This document shows positions 8,261 to 15,459 of a DNA stretch of 35,955 nucleotides, piece after piece; position 1 is the stretch's first letter, and the number at the start of each line of letters is the position of its first letter. The notes under the pieces were generated by a model, which had not been told where the DNA came from, searched no databases, and saw only the letters and a program-made list of their open reading frames with translations. The stretch comes from Erysipelotrichaceae bacterium (lineage in GTDB: Bacteria > Bacillota_I > Bacilli_A > Erysipelotrichales > Erysipelotrichaceae), in contig JAFRJA010000013.1 of the NCBI GenBank assembly GCA_017432545.1, positions 1-35,955 on the forward strand, written 5' to 3'. The position numbers and the translations under genes were made by a program.

Positions 8261-8596
8261 TCAGACCAATTTCTCCGTACCCGAAATGATAGCCTGTATC
8301 GTTTCAGATAAATCTTCATATGATCGACAGCGGATGAGGGCGTTGATGTTTGCTTCGCTGCTTAGGATGTTTACGATGTGGTTGAAGACAAAGCGGAAGT
8401 CTTTTCTTTCGCTGTAGGCTATTCCAAACAGGATCAGCAGTCTTATGTCTTCATTTCCCCATTTCTGGTTGTGATCGTAGGTGACGATAGATATGAAATT
8501 AAGAGGGTGGCTGTCTTTTTGTTCTGAATCAAATTTGAAAAAACGGCAGACCTCAATATGGTCTGCCTTATAAACAGTGGTATACCGCTGTATCAT
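8261..8596 (-). CDS. PTS EIIA type-2 (fructose/mannitol-like) domain, C-terminal fragment
   Basis: This 111-aa ORF looks like the last two thirds of a fructose-type EIIA domain, as fused to BglG/MtlR-type regulators. NFISIVTYDHNQKWGNEDIRLLIL matches the strand after the active site, and HIVNILSSEANINALIRCRSYEDL the final helices. The phosphorylatable His region (IPH) is missing, so the piece is likely inactive, a remnant or a stand-alone regulator. An AAGGA sits 9 bp before the ATG. An 18-bp near-palindrome, TTTCGT-N6-ACGAAA (8598-8615), lies directly before the start. It converges on the GNAT gene. Confidence 0.5.
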   Translation of the reverse strand: MIQRYTTVYKADHIEVCRFFKFDSEQKDSHPLNFISIVTYDHNQKWGNEDIRLLILFGIAYSERKDFRFVFNHIVNILSSEANINALIRCRSYEDLSETIQAIISGTEKLV

Positions 8597-8665
8597 CTTT
8601 CGTCCTTGAACGAAATCGATGTTGATGTCAGCGTATTATAATGTGTTTTCAATTAATAGATTTGG

Positions 8666-9064
8666 TCAGTTTTTGTATTTCAGAAATTCGATGATTTCGC
8701 CGCTGGGACCATATACTGCTCCGATATGGATAGGATATGGTATCTCGTTGTCTTTTATTTCACCCTTTGGTTTTGCGCCTAAAGATATAGCTTTTTCAAC
8801 GGCTTCTTCAACATTCTCAACTTCAATGGCGATATGAATATAAGAACCCGAAACTTCTTCAAAATCACTTCTCAATTCATCTTTTCCGCTTCCTAACATT
8901 TCGATCGTTCCCCCGCCGTTTAAAGTAAGGAAACAGGCCGTAAATCCTTTCCAATGCTGCCATTCAGTATAAACTTTTGCATTCAAGACCTCAGTGTAGA
9001 ATTTTTTGGAGACTTCGTAATCTCTGACTCTTACACATAAATGGTCGAGTTTCATTGTTTGCAT
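8666..9064 (-). CDS. VOC family protein (glyoxalase/dioxygenase-like)
   Basis: A 132-aa vicinal-oxygen-chelate fold protein. It opens MKLDHLCVRVRDYEVSKKFY with the first metal-type His in DHLCVRV. It continues with GFTACFLTLNGGGTIEMLG (Glu), YIHIAIEVENVEEAVEKA (His) and GAVYGPSGEIIEFLKY (C-terminal Glu), so all four usual metal-ligand positions are occupied. It may be a lyase, isomerase or epimerase acting on a small carbonyl compound. It is the last gene of the minus arm of the rhamnose-isomerase locus, 8 bp after a YhcH gene. AGGAGG lies 4 bp before the first ATG; a second in-frame ATG 9 bp later is possible. Confidence 0.85.
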   Translation of the reverse strand: MQTMKLDHLCVRVRDYEVSKKFYTEVLNAKVYTEWQHWKGFTACFLTLNGGGTIEMLGSGKDELRSDFEEVSGSYIHIAIEVENVEEAVEKAISLGAKPKGEIKDNEIPYPIHIGAVYGPSGEIIEFLKYKN

Positions 9065-9072
9065 AATTCCTC

Positions 9073-9540
9073 CTAGATCTTAACTTTAACGATCACTTTT
9101 TTGTTGTTAACGGGTTTGTTTTCGACTAATGAACATTGCGTTTTATGACAATCCTGAGGGAAAAATACCGCTACTTCACCTTTTTCCATGTGAAGTTCAG
9201 TGCCCTGTTTCTGAGGATCGTTATAGAAAGTTATGTCATTTTCGCTGTTATAGGGAATATTGACAGGGCCGATCTTATCTCTGCCGATGACTTTGATCTT
9301 TTCTGAGCCTTCGATCATATATTGAACATCAATATAACGGTCGTGGCTTTCGTAATTGATAAGATCTTCATTTCTGGTATTGTAATGCTGAATGTTGGCA
9401 AAGATCTCATCGCCGTCGATCTCAATTCTTCCTGGTTCTTCATTTGAAAGATCATTTGACTCTATAAATTCAAAAGCTCTTTTCAGTTTTGCTTTGATCG
9501 AGGTGTAATCTGATCTGTCTTTGATATGATATACAAACAT
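9073..9540 (-). CDS. YhcH/YjgK/YiaL family protein (DUF386), copy 2
   Basis: A 155-aa cupin-like protein of the YhcH/YiaL/EbgC family. The motifs are NYESHDRYIDVQYMIEGSEK (E-x-H-x-x-Y-x-D-x-Q), NDITFYNDP, and VAVFFPQDCHKTQCS, whose His and Glu line the beta-barrel pocket. Family members sit in sugar-acid and sialic-acid operons and are thought to act as sugar anomerases or isomerase-like accessory enzymes. Its start overlaps the stop of the preceding paralogue (TGATG), so the two are translationally coupled. The pair differs enough in sequence that the two are not a recent duplication. Confidence 0.88.
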   Translation of the reverse strand: MFVYHIKDRSDYTSIKAKLKRAFEFIESNDLSNEEPGRIEIDGDEIFANIQHYNTRNEDLINYESHDRYIDVQYMIEGSEKIKVIGRDKIGPVNIPYNSENDITFYNDPQKQGTELHMEKGEVAVFFPQDCHKTQCSLVENKPVNNKKVIVKVKI

Positions 9541-10007
9541 CAGAGATCCTCCACTTCAACTTTTACGACACATTTTCTGATCTTTGTGATATCTCCTTTG
9601 TTGGGATCGCAGATCATGCGGTGCCCGTCATCAGGAAATAAGATCGCAAGCTCACCGGGATACAAGCGAAGAGTGGTGTATGAGGGGGATTCCTGATAGA
9701 AAATCACATCATTCAATGGATCATACCCACTCGTCGGTGTAAGACCGGTCCTGTCGGTAATGTGCAGTTTTAATACGCCTTTTATAACGTATTGAATATC
9801 CAGATATTTCTTATGCGTTTCAAAGGGAACATCGATCTTTTCTTTAACATCAAATGACTGCAGCATCGCATAGACATGTTTGCCATTGATCTCATAAGTA
9901 CCGTCATCTTCTGATTCAAGATCTGTATTTTCGATAAAATCCAGAGCAAGTTTTATCCTTTTCTGCAAATCTTCACTTATATCAGGAAGATTTTTTACAG
10001 TGATCAT
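9540..10007 (-). CDS. YhcH/YjgK/YiaL family protein (DUF386), copy 1
   Basis: A 155-aa paralogue of the next gene, with PFETHKKYLDIQYVIKG, NDVIFYQESP and LAILFPDDGHRMICD as the conserved pocket motifs. The open frame extends to 10112. The likely start is the ATG at 10007 (MITVKNLPDISEDLQKR), because it gives the same length as its paralogue and overlaps the stop of the PPC-domain gene as ATGA. Two tandem copies in one operon suggest that the pathway uses two related sugar (or sugar-acid) intermediates, or a heteromeric barrel. This is inferred. Confidence 0.88.
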   Translation of the reverse strand: MITVKNLPDISEDLQKRIKLALDFIENTDLESEDDGTYEINGKHVYAMLQSFDVKEKIDVPFETHKKYLDIQYVIKGVLKLHITDRTGLTPTSGYDPLNDVIFYQESPSYTTLRLYPGELAILFPDDGHRMICDPNKGDITKIRKCVVKVEVEDL

Positions 10008-10441
10008 TCCTTGTTCTCCAGAGCTAGAGGCCCCCAATCGGTCGGCTTCCTGGTAAGTTTCATGTTTGCGTGTTCGTAAATGACGATCTCCGCAAGATAT
10101 ACGACTGTGCACCCGTTTTCCAGGTGGCCGCCTGTAGCTTTGCCCTTGTCGGAAATGACCGCATGGATATGCGGAATTCCATCGGCTATGATACCGGTCA
10201 TAGAGACCAGCTCCAGTGGGTAGTTATCCCAATGAATGAAATCTTCCTGTGCAGGAAAAACATCATTGGTATTGATCATATGCAGGGTACAGTTGTCTAA
10301 TGTTCCGTATCCGCAGACAAGAGCGCCATCAGTGATCTCGTGCTGGGCGATTGCTTCTTTAACAGATTCCAGAAGCAAATCTCCTTTGTTGAGACGGATT
10401 ACGATCACTCTTCCGCCTGCCTGTGCCTCATAAGTTTTCAT
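10004..10441 (-). CDS. PPC-domain (DUF296) protein
   Basis: A 145-aa protein of the PPC/DUF296 fold (plants and prokaryotes conserved). Signatures are GGRVIVIRLNKGDLLLESVK, DGALVCGYGTLDNCTL, the central PLELVSMTGII, and PHIHAVISDKGKATGGHLENGCTV, with the His pair and G-G-H-L-x-x-G core. Stand-alone bacterial members form trimers. Their role is poorly defined, and most have no DNA-binding AT-hook, as here. It lies between the aldo/keto reductase and the two YhcH genes, which points to a metabolic rather than DNA-binding role. The ribosome site is AGAGAGGA. Confidence 0.85.
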   Translation of the reverse strand: MKTYEAQAGGRVIVIRLNKGDLLLESVKEAIAQHEITDGALVCGYGTLDNCTLHMINTNDVFPAQEDFIHWDNYPLELVSMTGIIADGIPHIHAVISDKGKATGGHLENGCTVVYLAEIVIYEHANMKLTRKPTDWGPLALENKE

Positions 10442-10455
10442 TATTTATGTCCTCT

Positions 10456-11403
10456 CTAGAAATTAAAATCTTCTTTGCAGAATTCGATATTTGTACTGCC
10501 AAGAGCTTCTTCCAGCTGCGGTATCGTGACCGTTCCCACCAGAGGAATGATCGGGAAATCCTGATAGTAATAGAAAGCCAATAGGACCTGAGTGATCGTG
10601 CAGTTGTATTTTTCGCAAAGATCATTGATCTTCTTAGCTACTTCCAGATTTTTCGGCGTGTAATATGGACTTTCCTTTACCGCTTCTTCACCTTTGTTTT
10701 TAAGGTTGTGGAAGAAACCGCTACACAGGCCGAAATAAGGCATCGGTGTGTTGTTGGAGTTGCGATAGAAATCCAAAGCTTCGGCATCAACCGTCACCAT
10801 TGTTTTATCAGGGAAGGGTTTCATGTATTTTGCTCCGGCATTATAAAGGTTCTGATTGGCGATAAAACCCGAATATCCGTGCTGTTTTGCGTATTCGTCA
10901 GCTTCTTTCATACGCTCTGTTGTCCAGTTGGAACAACCGTAATAGCGGATCATGCCTTTTTTTCTGAAACCTTCCATTCTTTCGATAAGTTCGGCAACGC
11001 TCTGGTTCTTATCATCACGATGATAAAAGTAAATGTCTATCGTATCGATGCCCAGTTTGTTCAGGCTCAGATTGATATCATATTCCATATCAGCCTGTGA
11101 CATTCTGCTGACATCCATACTATCCTTATCCGGATGTCCGCCTTTTGTCATGAGAACGATCTCATCTCTTCTGCCGCATCTTCTCAGCCAGTCACCGATG
11201 ACTCTTTCGCTTCTGCCTATCTCGCCTGGTGCCCAATCGTAGTAAACTCTGGCGGTATCGATCAGATTTCCGCCGTTATCAACGAAGTAATTCAGCAGAT
11301 CATCTGCATCTTTGCCATCATAATCCAGACCGGCATTGACTGTACCGAATGCAAATGGGCTTACCTTAAGATCGGTTCCTTTTAATAAGATGTCATGTTT
11401 CAT
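10456..11403 (-). CDS. Aldo/keto reductase
   Basis: A 315-aa NADPH-dependent oxidoreductase of the AKR superfamily. It begins LKVSPFAFGTVNAGLDYDG. The catalytic tetrad positions are DTARVYYDW (Asp, Tyr), LMTKGGHPD (Lys) and IDIYFYHRDD (His). RYYGCSNWTTERM and the C-terminal IPLVGTVTIPQLEEALG (cofactor loop) follow. It could oxidise or reduce a deoxy-sugar, sugar lactone or lactaldehyde from the rhamnose-type pathway. Its ATG overlaps the stop of the ASRT-family gene (ATGA), so it is translationally coupled. The substrate cannot be read from sequence. Confidence 0.92.
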   Translation of the reverse strand: MKHDILLKGTDLKVSPFAFGTVNAGLDYDGKDADDLLNYFVDNGGNLIDTARVYYDWAPGEIGRSERVIGDWLRRCGRRDEIVLMTKGGHPDKDSMDVSRMSQADMEYDINLSLNKLGIDTIDIYFYHRDDKNQSVAELIERMEGFRKKGMIRYYGCSNWTTERMKEADEYAKQHGYSGFIANQNLYNAGAKYMKPFPDKTMVTVDAEALDFYRNSNNTPMPYFGLCSGFFHNLKNKGEEAVKESPYYTPKNLEVAKKINDLCEKYNCTITQVLLAFYYYQDFPIIPLVGTVTIPQLEEALGSTNIEFCKEDFNF

Positions 11404-11768
11404 TCTCCTACCCCCAGCGTTGTCATCAACGCCAAATTGCCTTGAGAAGTATCTACTCTCGTGTATTGTGCGACGACCGGAACATCCGATTCCAGCATCC
11501 CGGCATAGCCGACTTCTTTTTGAATCGGATCTCCGTTTCTGTCTTTGACCTGATCAAGACGGATATGGTTTGTTGTTCTGGCTTTGCATACAAAACATAG
11601 ATCTTCGATTGGTTCACTGTTTTCATAAAACAGTGTAAGTTTCAATGAAGCATCCTGGTTTGAGGGGTTCAGAACACAGATGGCTTCATGAGATACATAA
11701 CCGTTAAGTTCTGTACTGGCAGGGTAGAACATATCCGGGAAATACCAGGTATTTTTTAAAGCCGACAT
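11400..11768 (-). CDS. ASRT family protein (sensory rhodopsin transducer-like small-molecule-binding domain)
   Basis: A 122-aa single-domain protein that matches the anabaena sensory rhodopsin transducer family (PF07100). It shows TWYFPDMFYPASTELNGYVS, HEAICVLNPSNQDASLKLTLFY, RTTNHIRLDQVKD and SDVPVVAQYTRVDTSQG, the usual order. Despite its name, the family occurs mostly without rhodopsins and is proposed to bind carbohydrates or related small molecules. No rhodopsin is present here. The frame is open to 11795, but the start at 11768 (MSALKNTWYFPD) gives the family length. Between rhamnose isomerase and aldo/keto reductase, it may be a sugar-binding accessory or an enzyme not yet described. 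Confidence 0.8.
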   Translation of the reverse strand: MSALKNTWYFPDMFYPASTELNGYVSHEAICVLNPSNQDASLKLTLFYENSEPIEDLCFVCKARTTNHIRLDQVKDRNGDPIQKEVGYAGMLESDVPVVAQYTRVDTSQGNLALMTTLGVGE

Positions 11769-11770
11769 AT

Positions 11771-12991
11771 CTATACCCCCGCTTTTTCCAGCCAATTATC
11801 ACAAGGTGTATCGTTTCTTCTGCAGAATTCTTCCCATACCAGACCAAACGGAAGCATTTTGATTTCTTCGACTGTTTCCAGACGTCTTGTGAAATTGCCG
11901 CTTTCCTCGATCTTTTTCAATTCATCCGTAGGTTCAAGCAAAGCATAGAGGATAGCTTTCTTGATCGCTCTGGCACCGATAACTGTTGCAGCTACACGGT
12001 TGATCGAAGCATCGAAGTAATCTGAACCGATATGCACTTTGTCGAATGCGTTCGCTCTCTTGATTTCCAGCATGACTTCTTTCAGCTCGTCATCGAATAT
12101 GACTACGTGGTCGGAATCCCAGCGTACAGGTCTTGATACATGCAGCATCACTTCTTTTCCAAAGACAAGATACGAGGAAAGCTTCTGTGAAACTACTTCG
12201 GTCGGATGGTAGTGGCCCATATCCATACAGATTATGGAGTTGTTTCTGATGGCAGAATAATTTGAATAGAATTCATGAGATCCTACCGTATAGCTTTCAA
12301 GCCCTAGACCGAACAGTTTGCTTTCAAGGGAATCGATGTTGTATTTCGGATCGATCTTTTCTTCAAAGATCTTATCCAGTGAATCGATGAGCAGCTTTCT
12401 TGGGCCAAGCTTATCGACCCGGTAATCTTTACTTCCATCAGGGATCCAGTGGTTCGTAATGCAGACTTCTCCGAGTTCTTTTCCGAAATATTCGCCGATC
12501 TTCCTGCATCTTTTTCCATGTTCGGTCCAGAAATCACGGATCGCTTTATCAGGATGAGATAAAGTCAGGTCATCAGCTGCTTTTTCATGAGAAAAATAAG
12601 TCGGATTGAAATCCAAAGTGATGTTATTCTTTTTTGCATAATCGACCCAGAAAGTGAAATGTTTCGGTTCGATCTGATCACGGTCAACGAAACCTTCTTC
12701 ATTATTTAAATAGATCGCATGCAAAGCCAGCTTCTTTTTTCCCGGTATCAGCGACAGGGCCAGATCGAGATTCTCCATATATTCTTCTTTTGAATTCGGT
12801 TTTCCAGCAGCGGAACCGGTTGCAGCAATTCCGCCTGACAGTCCTCTTTCCGGAGCTTCAAATCCGGAAAGGTCATCTAATTGCCAGCAGTGTAGGCTGA
12901 TAGGAATGTTCTGAAGGGTGTCTAATACTTTTTCTGTATCTACACCATGTTTGGCATAGATCTGTTGAGCTACATTATATTGATCTGACAT
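11771..12991 (-). CDS. rhaA: L-rhamnose isomerase
   Basis: A 406-aa cytoplasmic TIM-barrel isomerase that converts L-rhamnose to L-rhamnulose (some members also act on other deoxy- or aldohexoses). Motifs are PISLHCWQLDDLSGFE (31-45), LDFNPTYFSHEKA (126-138), CITNHWIPDGSKDYRVD (177-193, compare NIWIPDGMKD in E. coli), YTVGSHEFYSNYS (234-246), MDMGHYHPTEVVSQ (256-269) and LHVSRPVRWDSDHVV (283-297). These carry the metal ligands and catalytic His/Asp. It is the first gene of the minus arm; the ATG follows AAAGGAGGAAAA. It fits best with the L-xylulokinase-like FGGY kinase of the plus arm acting on the ketose product. The usual rhamnulose-1-phosphate aldolase (RhaD) is not in the window. Confidence 0.95.
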   Translation of the reverse strand: MSDQYNVAQQIYAKHGVDTEKVLDTLQNIPISLHCWQLDDLSGFEAPERGLSGGIAATGSAAGKPNSKEEYMENLDLALSLIPGKKKLALHAIYLNNEEGFVDRDQIEPKHFTFWVDYAKKNNITLDFNPTYFSHEKAADDLTLSHPDKAIRDFWTEHGKRCRKIGEYFGKELGEVCITNHWIPDGSKDYRVDKLGPRKLLIDSLDKIFEEKIDPKYNIDSLESKLFGLGLESYTVGSHEFYSNYSAIRNNSIICMDMGHYHPTEVVSQKLSSYLVFGKEVMLHVSRPVRWDSDHVVIFDDELKEVMLEIKRANAFDKVHIGSDYFDASINRVAATVIGARAIKKAILYALLEPTDELKKIEESGNFTRRLETVEEIKMLPFGLVWEEFCRRNDTPCDNWLEKAGV

Positions 12992-13022
12992 TTTTCCTCC
13001 TTTTTTGTTTTTAGGAAATAGA

Positions 13023-13039
13023 ATTCCGCGATACGAAAT
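13023..13039. promoter_or_regulatory. Palindromic operator 1, next to the rhaA start site
   Basis: ATTCCG-cgata-CGAAAT is a near-perfect palindrome (five of six arm positions pair). It is repeated in the same orientation at 13176-13192, with only one base of the spacer changed. It lies just downstream of the predicted +1 for the minus arm (about 13044), a repressor position. Confidence 0.75.
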
Positions 13040-13050
13040 TGATTAATTTC

Positions 13051-13080
13051 ATTATAGCATCGAAATTTTCCTATAAACAA
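13051..13080 (-). promoter_or_regulatory. Predicted rhaA-operon promoter
   Basis: On the minus strand, TATAAT (13056-13051) is a perfect -10. A -35-like TGTTTA/TTGTTT lies 18-19 bp upstream (about 13075-13081). The spacing is slightly long, so the -10 is the firm part. Operator 1 follows the start site by a few bases. Confidence 0.55.
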
Positions 13081-13131
13081 TACAAAAATGGTTTAAAATC
13101 TGCAAAAAACACGATTTTTAATGAAATGGTG

Positions 13132-13160
13132 TTGTTTTTTTGAGAAAAAGATATTATGAT
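13132..13160 (+). promoter_or_regulatory. Predicted promoter of the aldolase operon
   Basis: TTGTTT (13132-13137), a 17-bp spacer and TATGAT (13155-13160) make a good sigma-A promoter with +1 near 13167. Operator 2 at 13176-13192 lies immediately downstream. Confidence 0.65.
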
Positions 13161-13175
13161 GAAAATGAAATAACA

Positions 13176-13192
13176 ATTCCGAGATACGAAAT
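13176..13192. promoter_or_regulatory. Palindromic operator 2, next to the aldolase-operon start site
   Basis: ATTCCG-agata-CGAAAT is the second copy of the 17-bp palindrome seen at 13023-13039. It is placed equivalently, 10 bp or so after the predicted +1 of the plus arm. The centre-to-centre distance is 153 bp. Confidence 0.75.
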
Positions 13193-13215
13193 CATTCAAT
13201 TAAAAGGAGGAAATT

Positions 13216-14025
13216 ATGTTACCGGAAAGCAGAGTTAAGCAAAAACTCAGAAACGGTGAAGCAGTCAGTCTCGTCTTTTTACAGTCTACTGACCCGAAGA
13301 CGGCTGAGGCTATCGCTTACGCAGGCGTCGACATGATCGTTATCGACGATGAACACAGTTCATTCACGACAGAACAGATCACCAACACAGCAAGGGCGAT
13401 CACTTCACTGGGAAAAGCAGCTATTCTTCGTACCACGATCGATGACAGCAATCGTCTGGCTCATCTGATGGATACGGGTATCAGCGGCGTGTTTGTAACC
13501 ATGATCAAGGACTCTAAAGCCTGTCAGCAGGTCATTGATGGCGTCAAGTTTGCGCTGCCTAATGGTGAACCTGGTGGAAAAAGAGGAGTCTGTTTTAATT
13601 CCCGTGCCGCAGCATATGGAATGCACGGTATGAGCAAGGAAGATTATTTCCGTTGGAACAACCGCAACTCCATCATCATGGTAGATGTCGAAAGACCATC
13701 TGCTATTGAAGATCTCGATAATATCTGCGCTCTGGATCAGATCGATGTCGTCCATACCGGAATGTGGGATCTGGCCAGTGCCTATGGTCATCCCGGCCAT
13801 GCAGAAGATCCGGAGATCGTGGAGCTGAATAATGCGGCAATTAAGAAGATCATTGACAAGACCGGCTGGTGCTGCGCTTATGCGGAATATCCCGAATCCG
13901 TACCAGGCGTTATACAGCGTGGTTTCAAAATGGTCAACTTGGGCAATGAGGATGAGATCCTTGCCCGCTATTTCCGCGAATGTCAAAAGCATGTTGACGA
14001 ATATAATGAATCATTAAAGGGGTAA
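13216..14025 (+). CDS. HpcH/HpaI family aldolase (2-keto-3-deoxy sugar-acid aldolase class)
   Basis: A 269-aa class II pyruvate aldolase, which splits 2-keto-3-deoxy acids into pyruvate and an aldehyde. Motifs are VDMIVIDDEHSSF (His47), ILRTTIDD (Arg72), IMVDVERPSAIEDL (metal Glu159) and VVHTGMWDLASAYG (metal Asp185, usually PNDLSASMG). The changed block TGMWDL instead of GPNDL points to a divergent subgroup. By context the substrate may resemble 2-keto-3-deoxy-L-rhamnonate, but this is inferred. It is the first gene of the plus arm, with GGAGGAAATT before the ATG. Confidence 0.88.
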   Translation: MLPESRVKQKLRNGEAVSLVFLQSTDPKTAEAIAYAGVDMIVIDDEHSSFTTEQITNTARAITSLGKAAILRTTIDDSNRLAHLMDTGISGVFVTMIKDSKACQQVIDGVKFALPNGEPGGKRGVCFNSRAAAYGMHGMSKEDYFRWNNRNSIIMVDVERPSAIEDLDNICALDQIDVVHTGMWDLASAYGHPGHAEDPEIVELNNAAIKKIIDKTGWCCAYAEYPESVPGVIQRGFKMVNLGNEDEILARYFRECQKHVDEYNESLKG

Positions 14026-14037
14026 AGGAGGTTTAAC

Positions 14038-15387
14038 ATGCAAGTATTTATCGGTATACTGCTGCTGATCACGTTCTTCGGCCTGGTTATCTATGCTGTA
14101 CGTGGCGGCAACATGGCACTTGGCGTCATTATCATGGCGACTCTGTGGTCACTGCTGGCTATCATCGGTCACTATACATCAAGTCCTGACTTCCTGGCTG
14201 CCAATCCTACTGCCGGCAACCTGACGATTATGGGGATCATCAACGATGTATTCCAGACCGCTTTCACCAACAACGGTGCCAACACGATCCTGTTCTTCTT
14301 TGGTGCCTTCTTCGGAAGAATCATGCTGGAAACGGGTATCGCACAGGCTCTTATCAAGAAAACCGTTGAGTTGGGTGGCGACAGACCTGTTGTTACAACC
14401 GTTCTGTTGACAATCGTTGTTGCAGCGATCTTTACATCCATGTTCGGTACGGGAGCCGTCATTGCCATGGGTGTCATCGTCTTGCCGATCGTATTGAATC
14501 TTGGCATCAACAAGAGAGTTGCTCTGACTTCCTTCATGCTGGCTATCGGTGCAGGCCTTTATATGAATGCTTTGCCGTTTGCTCAGTATCAGGCATATTA
14601 TGCAGATGGAGCTGACTACTTATTCAATGGCATTTATGTCAAGTATGGTGTCACTGCTCTGATTGTTCAGCTTCTTGTTACGATCGTCTATATCGTTATC
14701 ACCTCAAGAGGAAACAAGAAAGTATCTGCCTGGGCTGCTCCGAATGATGCCGTTCCAGAAACAAAGAGTGTTCCGACGATCGCTTTGATCTGTCCGATCC
14801 TTCCGGTTATTGAAGTTATCGTCTTCAATCTGCCGATCTGTTTCGCCTTCCTGATCACCGCTTTATTTGCTCTGATCATTACAGGCAAACTCACCAGCTT
14901 CAATGAAACTGCCCGTATCATCACAAAGAACTTCGCTGATGGTGTTATCGACACCGCTCCGCTTCTTTGCTTCATGATGTTCATTCAGGCATTCAACAAG
15001 GCTGCTTCTTACTGTGTTCCTTATTTCAATGCCGTCTTAGGTGGTGTCATTCCGAAGAACGCTCTGATCATCTGCATCATATTCGCTGTCTTCGCACCTT
15101 TAGGACTCTTCCGTGGACCATTCACGCTTGCCGGCTCCGGTGCAGCTATGCTGGGTATCCTTTCAGGACTTGGCTTTGCTACTCCGTTCCTGTATCCTTT
15201 GTTCTATGCTCCGACTATGACGATGAATATTTCCTGCTGTATCACACAGTCATGGATCGTCTGGGGTCTGAACTATACGAACAACGATACAAAGGAATAT
15301 ATGGGTCATTCGATCCCGTGCGGATGGATCATCTGTATTATCCTTGCATTGGCAACATACGTTTATTACGGAGGCTTGGCTTTCTAA
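14038..15387 (+). CDS. Multi-pass carboxylate-type transporter (ion-transporter superfamily, GntP/CitMHS-like)
   Basis: A 449-aa integral membrane protein with about 12 hydrophobic segments and two similar halves. The first carries NNGANTILFFFGAFFGRIML, the reentrant-like FTSMFGTGAVIAMGVIVLP and SFMLAIGAGLYMNALPF. The second carries ITKNFADGVIDTAPLLCFMM, APLGLFRGPFTLAGSGAAML and the final helix. The arrangement fits the ion-transporter superfamily that moves organic acids (gluconate, citrate and C4-dicarboxylate types) with cations. It lies 12 bp after the aldolase and is co-transcribed, so the cargo is probably a sugar acid. The exact family was not settled from sequence alone. Confidence 0.75.
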   Translation: MQVFIGILLLITFFGLVIYAVRGGNMALGVIIMATLWSLLAIIGHYTSSPDFLAANPTAGNLTIMGIINDVFQTAFTNNGANTILFFFGAFFGRIMLETGIAQALIKKTVELGGDRPVVTTVLLTIVVAAIFTSMFGTGAVIAMGVIVLPIVLNLGINKRVALTSFMLAIGAGLYMNALPFAQYQAYYADGADYLFNGIYVKYGVTALIVQLLVTIVYIVITSRGNKKVSAWAAPNDAVPETKSVPTIALICPILPVIEVIVFNLPICFAFLITALFALIITGKLTSFNETARIITKNFADGVIDTAPLLCFMMFIQAFNKAASYCVPYFNAVLGGVIPKNALIICIIFAVFAPLGLFRGPFTLAGSGAAMLGILSGLGFATPFLYPLFYAPTMTMNISCCITQSWIVWGLNYTNNDTKEYMGHSIPCGWIICIILALATYVYYGGLAF

Positions 15388-15402
15388 TAAGATCAAGTAT
15401 TT

Positions 15403-15436
15403 AGATCAGCGGAGCCTAAACTCCGCTGATCTTTTA
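15403..15436 (+). terminator. Strong intrinsic terminator inside the plus-arm operon
   Basis: AGATCAGCGGAG (15403-15414) and CTCCGCTGATCT (15421-15432) form a perfect 12-bp stem with a 6-nt loop, CCTAAA, followed by TTT. It separates transporter from hydantoinase gene. Unless partial or read through, it lowers expression of everything downstream. Confidence 0.85.
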
Positions 15437-15459
15437 TAATCATAAAGAGAGGTAATTAT

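Noticed and set aside
8598-8615. Third copy of the IclR-type operator
   Set aside because: TTTCGT-N6-ACGAAA has different spacing and arms from ATTCCG-N5-CGAAAT and lies before an unrelated fragment.
13405-13992. 195-aa minus-strand ORF
   Set aside because: It lies wholly inside the HpcH/HpaI aldolase gene, which has clear motifs and a ribosome site; the antisense reading matches nothing known.
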